64,000 bases of DNA from Larimichthys crocea (Eukaryota > Chordata > Actinopteri > Sciaenidae): positions 18,559,868-18,623,867 of the forward strand of contig NC_040018.1 in NCBI RefSeq assembly GCF_000972845.2, read 5' to 3'. The position numbers and the translations under genes are program-made. Positions 60,001-64,000 of this stretch are shown here, one piece after another. Below the pieces are notes generated by a model that was not told where the DNA came from, searched no databases, and saw only the letters and a list, made by a program, of their open reading frames with translations. Positions within the stretch are counted from its first letter, which is position 1. Every line of letters starts with the position of its first letter.

Positions 60001-60692
60001 GTTATAAGATTAAAAGGAACACTTAAAAACTCCAATAATCTTTCTCTAGATTGTCTTTAGTTTTTTTCTTTTTAAAAAAGGTTCAATTTTGGGCAAATGG
60101 AACTCCTCTTTTCACCTCTTTCAGCTTTGAGTGGCAACCCTGAAGCACTAAAGACAAAGTCTATGAAGGTTCTCAGTCTTCCAGGACATCTTTCTTTGAG
60201 AAGGGTTAAATCTGAGGACTTAGTTGTAGATCCGTGAAGATGTTTCACTTTTTATCCAAGAAGCTACTTCAGTTCATGGGAGGTGAAACATCTTCACCGA
60301 TGTACAATGAATGCCTCAAATTGAACCCATATCAAATAAATATGACAGTCTCTGTCTTCACATGCATAACAGGTTCCCATTCAAAGTTGAAACAGGTGTT
60401 TTGACTTTGTAAGGCAGTGTATGCTACTACTTGATTATGTCCTCGTTCTTTGCCAAATGAGCATAACAGGTCTACACCTTTTAGTTACATTAATACGTGT
60501 ACAAGCAAAAAGTCTTTTATACTACAAAATTAAGGTTTACCGGTTTTCTATAACTACTTTGTAGTTTAAGTACAAAGTTTAAACAAACTGTTACTTGATT
60601 TCTTAACTTATCAGTGAAAGTAAAGTCATAGAAGTCATTATAATAGTACAGAATGGTACATCAAGTAGAATTAAATATTATCTTACCTCCAT
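57050..60692 (-). CDS. BTB/POZ zinc-finger protein, two C-terminal C2H2 fingers
   Basis: Three coding exons, minus strand: 60692-60687 (only ATG GAG, then donor GTAAGA), 59992-59817 and 59681-57050. The total is 937 aa and divisible by three. The first exons give MEQYLLLTELCTLQ, then a BTB domain (about residues 24-135) with LLARLNLQRQQAQFCDCVV, AHRCVLAASSPVLASVLS and LDYIYTGALP. A Ser/His/Asp-rich, probably disordered linker of about 730 residues follows. Two C2H2 fingers (about 870-892 and 898-920) with linker LGVRPF close the protein. Such proteins usually are DNA-binding repressors that dimerise through the BTB and recruit corepressors. I cannot assign a ZBTB number. The gene is convergent with the MS4A-like gene. 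The 6-nt start exon is inferred from phase, donor and the upstream TATA. Confidence 0.85.
57104..57256 (-). other. tandem C2H2 zinc fingers
   Basis: Finger 1 has C-x2-C and H-x3-H spacing in FQCSLCVRSFSQ...NRHVRSH; finger 2 has FSCPRCPMTFSR...SEHMRVH. All eight zinc ligands are present. The DNA-contact helices read QRGSLNR and RQYRVSE. Confidence 0.9.
60234..60297. repeat. perfect 15-bp inverted repeat (repeat-derived)
   Basis: GTGAAGATGTTTCAC at 60234-60248 and its exact reverse complement GTGAAACATCTTCAC at 60283-60297 flank a 34-nt loop. The words ATCCAAGAAGCTACTTCAGT in the loop resemble a common fish repeat. Confidence 0.75.
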
Positions 60693-60809
60693 GTTATATT
60701 GGGAGAAAAGCAATAAATTCCCACTATCCTGTGGCGTCTAGGTTGAAGATCCCAATGTGCACTGTCTTACTATCTTGCTTGCAATTGAATGAAGAAAAGA
60801 ACCTCCACA

Positions 60810-60890
60810 GAGGCTATATAGTCCCAGCAGTGTCATTCGGAAAACAATCACACGCTTTTCATATTGGGAACTTGGCGTGACGCGGAAGGA
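60810..60890 (-). promoter_or_regulatory. predicted BTB-ZF promoter
   Basis: On the minus strand, a CTTCCGCGTCACGCC cluster (ETS- and CRE-like half sites) at about 60874-60888 precedes a TATATAG box at 60815-60820. A start site about 30 nt on would give a 5' UTR of about 95 nt before the ATG at 60692. Confidence 0.45.
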
Positions 60891-60892
60891 CA

Positions 60893-61071
60893 GGTGCTTA
60901 TATGGGGTGCTGGCGTCTCGTGTCAGAATTTCCATGGCCTGTTATGGAGGGGGACTGAGACCAGCCCACAGAGAACCAAGAGGAGACCACAGAACTGTAG
61001 CTAATAGAGACAACATTTTTATTCACGTCAAAAAAAAGAAAAAAGAAAAAAAAAAGATGGTATCAGGGAAG

Positions 61072-61163
<92 letters not shown>

Positions 61164-64000
61164 ATATATGCATTAAATACCAAGTTGCATTAAATACCAA
61201 GTTGTCATGAAATAAATTAGCACAAACAGGACAGTGCCTATTGTTGGTGTTTATTAGCTTCTTATTCACAAAATAACAACTTTATAAGGAAGCTTCCCCT
61301 TTCTTGCCTTTCTTCTGCAGGGAACTCAGTTACAGGATAGCCTGTAGTGTGCAGTGATCATGAACTGCAAAGTTCAAGAATGAATGCAAAAACCCTGGAT
61401 GACAGAGAGTAAACGAGTCTCTGTAGTATTAATTGGCTTCATTTGTGTTAGACTCTCTACTAGTCTTTTACTGCATTGTTAAGAGTTATACACAAATTAT
61501 CATAGATTCACTCAAGAAGATATCTGTGATGTATCTAAACATTTCTATCTGCTTTAATTCTACAATGGGAAGCTTTTCCAGTGCCAGGATTGAGACGGCC
61601 CCCCGGCTGACGCTTTGTTGACAACTCCATACTAAGCCATTTCTCCACCCTTCCACACCATGTGCTTGTCACGCCTCTTGATCTCCACTCTAATGTTACA
61701 GCCACACTACTAGCTGTCCACAACCAAGTAGTACATTTCACCCTGGGAACAGTGCAATGGAAACTCTACTGCAGCACACACTACCACATTGTGAACCATT
61801 TCAAATGAGTACGCAAGTTAATAACATTTTATTACACAACCAATTTTGTTGCTAAATAAAATCTCTTTATGATATGCAAAACATGTTTATTAAAATTATA
61901 TCTTTTTGAAAAACAACAAACATAACAAAATCAGTTTTTAGGTGAACTATGTATTCAAACACTCTAACAGTGCAGACTTAACTGTCATTTTTCCCCCCTG
62001 TAAAAGTAACAGACTCAGTTGACTTTAGTTGTAATAGCAGATATAGAATAGATTATAGTTGTAGTTGCTCCATGATGAAGCATTATCATTTTTATTTGTA
62101 CAATAGTCCTTTTAGTATTTGAATGTGTTATGTGAGCGTAAAGTGCCGGAATGCAATTTAAGTCAAATATATAAACAATAAAACAAAATTGTTTCTAGCC
62201 CAATGGTTAAGGCTCATACCATGTTACTGCAACATTTGCCTATATACAGCTGGCAAATTCAGATTCACCGCCCTATATGAAAATAATGAATAATAAAAGA
62301 AATTATGCTTTCAGTATGTATGATTTAGTAGCATAGTAGTGGTGGAGACTGCAACCCCCTCCACTTACCCTACCTTTTCAAGCGTGAAGGAAAAACTATG
62401 TTGGCTGTGAAAAATGCCCAACGCCCAATTACAGCCAGTGTTTGGTGTGTCCATTCTGGGCTATGGCAGACACCCTGGAAGAGGATCCACAGTATCTGAA
62501 AATCTGTAGATATTAAAGATTCATTCTAAGGTAACAAAAACAAGTCTTATGTTTAGGTGATTTTACACTGATTTATTCATAGTTATTTATTCATAATTCA
62601 TGTATATTATATTCCATTTCTGCCATATTCTGTAAATAGAGGCCCCTAAATCTGACACAATGGAGCTTGAATGACATACGTACACACAGCACATATGCTT
62701 GACAGATAGTGGCTTTGAGTTTCCATGAGTGACATAGCTTATGTAGGCCTACTGTACTTGTTGCACACAAAGGATGTCCCTTGGCACACACACAGCTGCA
62801 ACATTTGGAAACATATCATGTTCTGGGACTATATTTATATAACACCTTACATGAAAAAAAAAAAAAAGTAGTTCTAACCCAAATGGGCTAATTTCCCAGT
62901 GCATGAACTGACACTGGTGGTTATATTTACTGTTTTTATTAGTGAAGCCACTGGAGCCAAACTTCTCTGGCAAACACACCACCAAATATCAAAACCACAG
63001 TCTTATGTTCTCCCATTGCTAACGTTCCGTACTACTATATCTTCCAGCACAAGGTACAAGGTCTTTTTACCCAAACACACAAACCTAAGATGGATTCAAC
63101 ATGATGTCTGTATTTGTATATATTATAAATATACTTAAAGATTTGTAAGTGTCCAACTTTTTGGTAACATTAACTAGAGAGAGGACTAAGAGTCTACAGT
63201 CATAGTAGTGGCTCTGTTAGGCTGCAGGGAACATTATAAAAAGAACATGCACTTGAGGAAACGTCAAGAGTTCCTGAAAGTCTTTAAGATTCATTCTCTG
63301 GACACCATGCATGGCTGTAGCAAAATCTTCCAATCCATCGTGTAGATGAGATAAAAAAGTCAAGTTATCACCAAAGTCATTAGGATACATTTTCTAAAGG
63401 AACATGAATGACTGACATCCAGATGGACGCAGATAGAGGAATGCTGCTAATGACTAAACTTGCGAGGTGGCAAGAACCCATCTTGGCAAGTTCTAGTTAC
63501 ATGTTTGTATCCAAACACAGTTGTTACAGTCAAATCAACATCCTATGAGGAACTATTTGCCCATACGGCATGAACTAGAGATATGATTTAATGTTAGTAT
63601 AGCATTGGTCTGACTGGTTGAGGTTTGTCACTGATAGTCACTGATAGGCAGATTGGTTCATCCAATCACCCGGCCTGTATTTTTCAAAGGGCCAGTTCTT
63701 TTCCAAATAGTTTTCAATGACATCTTCCCAGATGGTTTGTTACACAAACCACCATTGTTACACAAACCATCGTGTGGTCCTGTTAGCTAGAGGCATGCTG
63801 GAAAAAGTTCTAAGAGCCTTTACTCGATAGTATTTAACCACCTTTCTGGCTCCACACTTTAAGTAAATGACATGTGTCATGACAAAATAGTTTTCATGTT
63901 TACTCCAGGGTCTAAAGCTCCAATGCTAAAAATGTACACATGGCACTTCAAAAGCAACAATCAGCCAAGGAAGTTGCTGAAACATCCACGTACGCACATC
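60893..64000. other. upstream region of the BTB-ZF gene, no gene seen
   Basis: Apart from the CA repeat at 61073-61159 and poly-A at 62851-62866, no coding exon, RNA gene or element with ends could be supported. Open frames here are short and lack splice context. The last 1.5 kb could belong to a neighbour outside the window. Confidence 0.5.
61073..61159. repeat. (CA)n microsatellite
   Basis: About 43 CA units, the longest dinucleotide run in the window, roughly 190 bp upstream of the predicted BTB-ZF promoter cluster. Confidence 0.95.

Noticed and set aside
61535..61741. minus-strand open frame with Trp/Thr-rich sequence
   Set aside because: No splice sites, no recognised domain, and no supporting promoter.

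Overview
This window looks like nuclear DNA of a teleost fish, probably a percomorph. Intron-split vertebrate genes have clear GT/AG boundaries, and the introns and spacers are AT-rich. There are many (CA/GT)n microsatellites and several interspersed repeats that I recognise as teleost families. No prokaryotic features, rRNA, tRNA or CRISPR array were seen.

Layout: (1) 1-2990 is upstream or intronic sequence with a 370-bp TTAA-flanked piggyBac-like MITE. (2) 2998-20309 (+) is greb1, about 34 coding exons and 1,994 codons before the stop. It carries a P-loop-like motif and a C-terminal glycosyltransferase-like block. (3) 21.5-27.7 kb is a spacer with no convincing gene. (4) 27.77-47.8 kb (+) is lpin1: a promoter with a full CRE and a CCAAT box, a non-coding first exon, 22 coding exons (940 aa) with the catalytic DIDGT motif, and a long 3' UTR. 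(5) 51560-54050 (+) is a six-coding-exon, four-transmembrane MS4A/CD20-like gene (195 aa). (6) 57050-60692 (-) is a three-exon BTB/POZ zinc-finger gene (937 aa) with two C-terminal C2H2 fingers, convergent with the MS4A-like gene. (7) 60.9-64 kb has a long CA repeat and otherwise no gene I can support. For the first, second and fourth of these genes the summed coding exon lengths are exact multiples of three, as is the third, which supports the junctions.

greb1 followed by lpin1 on the same strand matches the order I know from mammals (GREB1-NTSR2-LPIN1), but no ntsr2 lies between them here. The MS4A-like and BTB-ZF genes are not neighbours of LPIN1 in human. The genes do not form a pathway: GREB1 is a hormone-receptor cofactor, lipin-1 is a phosphatidate phosphatase and co-activator, MS4A is a membrane protein, and the BTB-ZF is a likely repressor.

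Most worth a second look: a (TG)n-T4-AG acceptor in front of the lpin1 exon that encodes the catalytic aspartates, laid out like CFTR exon 9; a phase-matched 99-nt cassette exon and an 18-nt microexon in greb1; two NAGNAG tandem acceptors; and a CRE/CCAAT promoter at lpin1. Several non-autonomous transposons with recognisable ends are also present.
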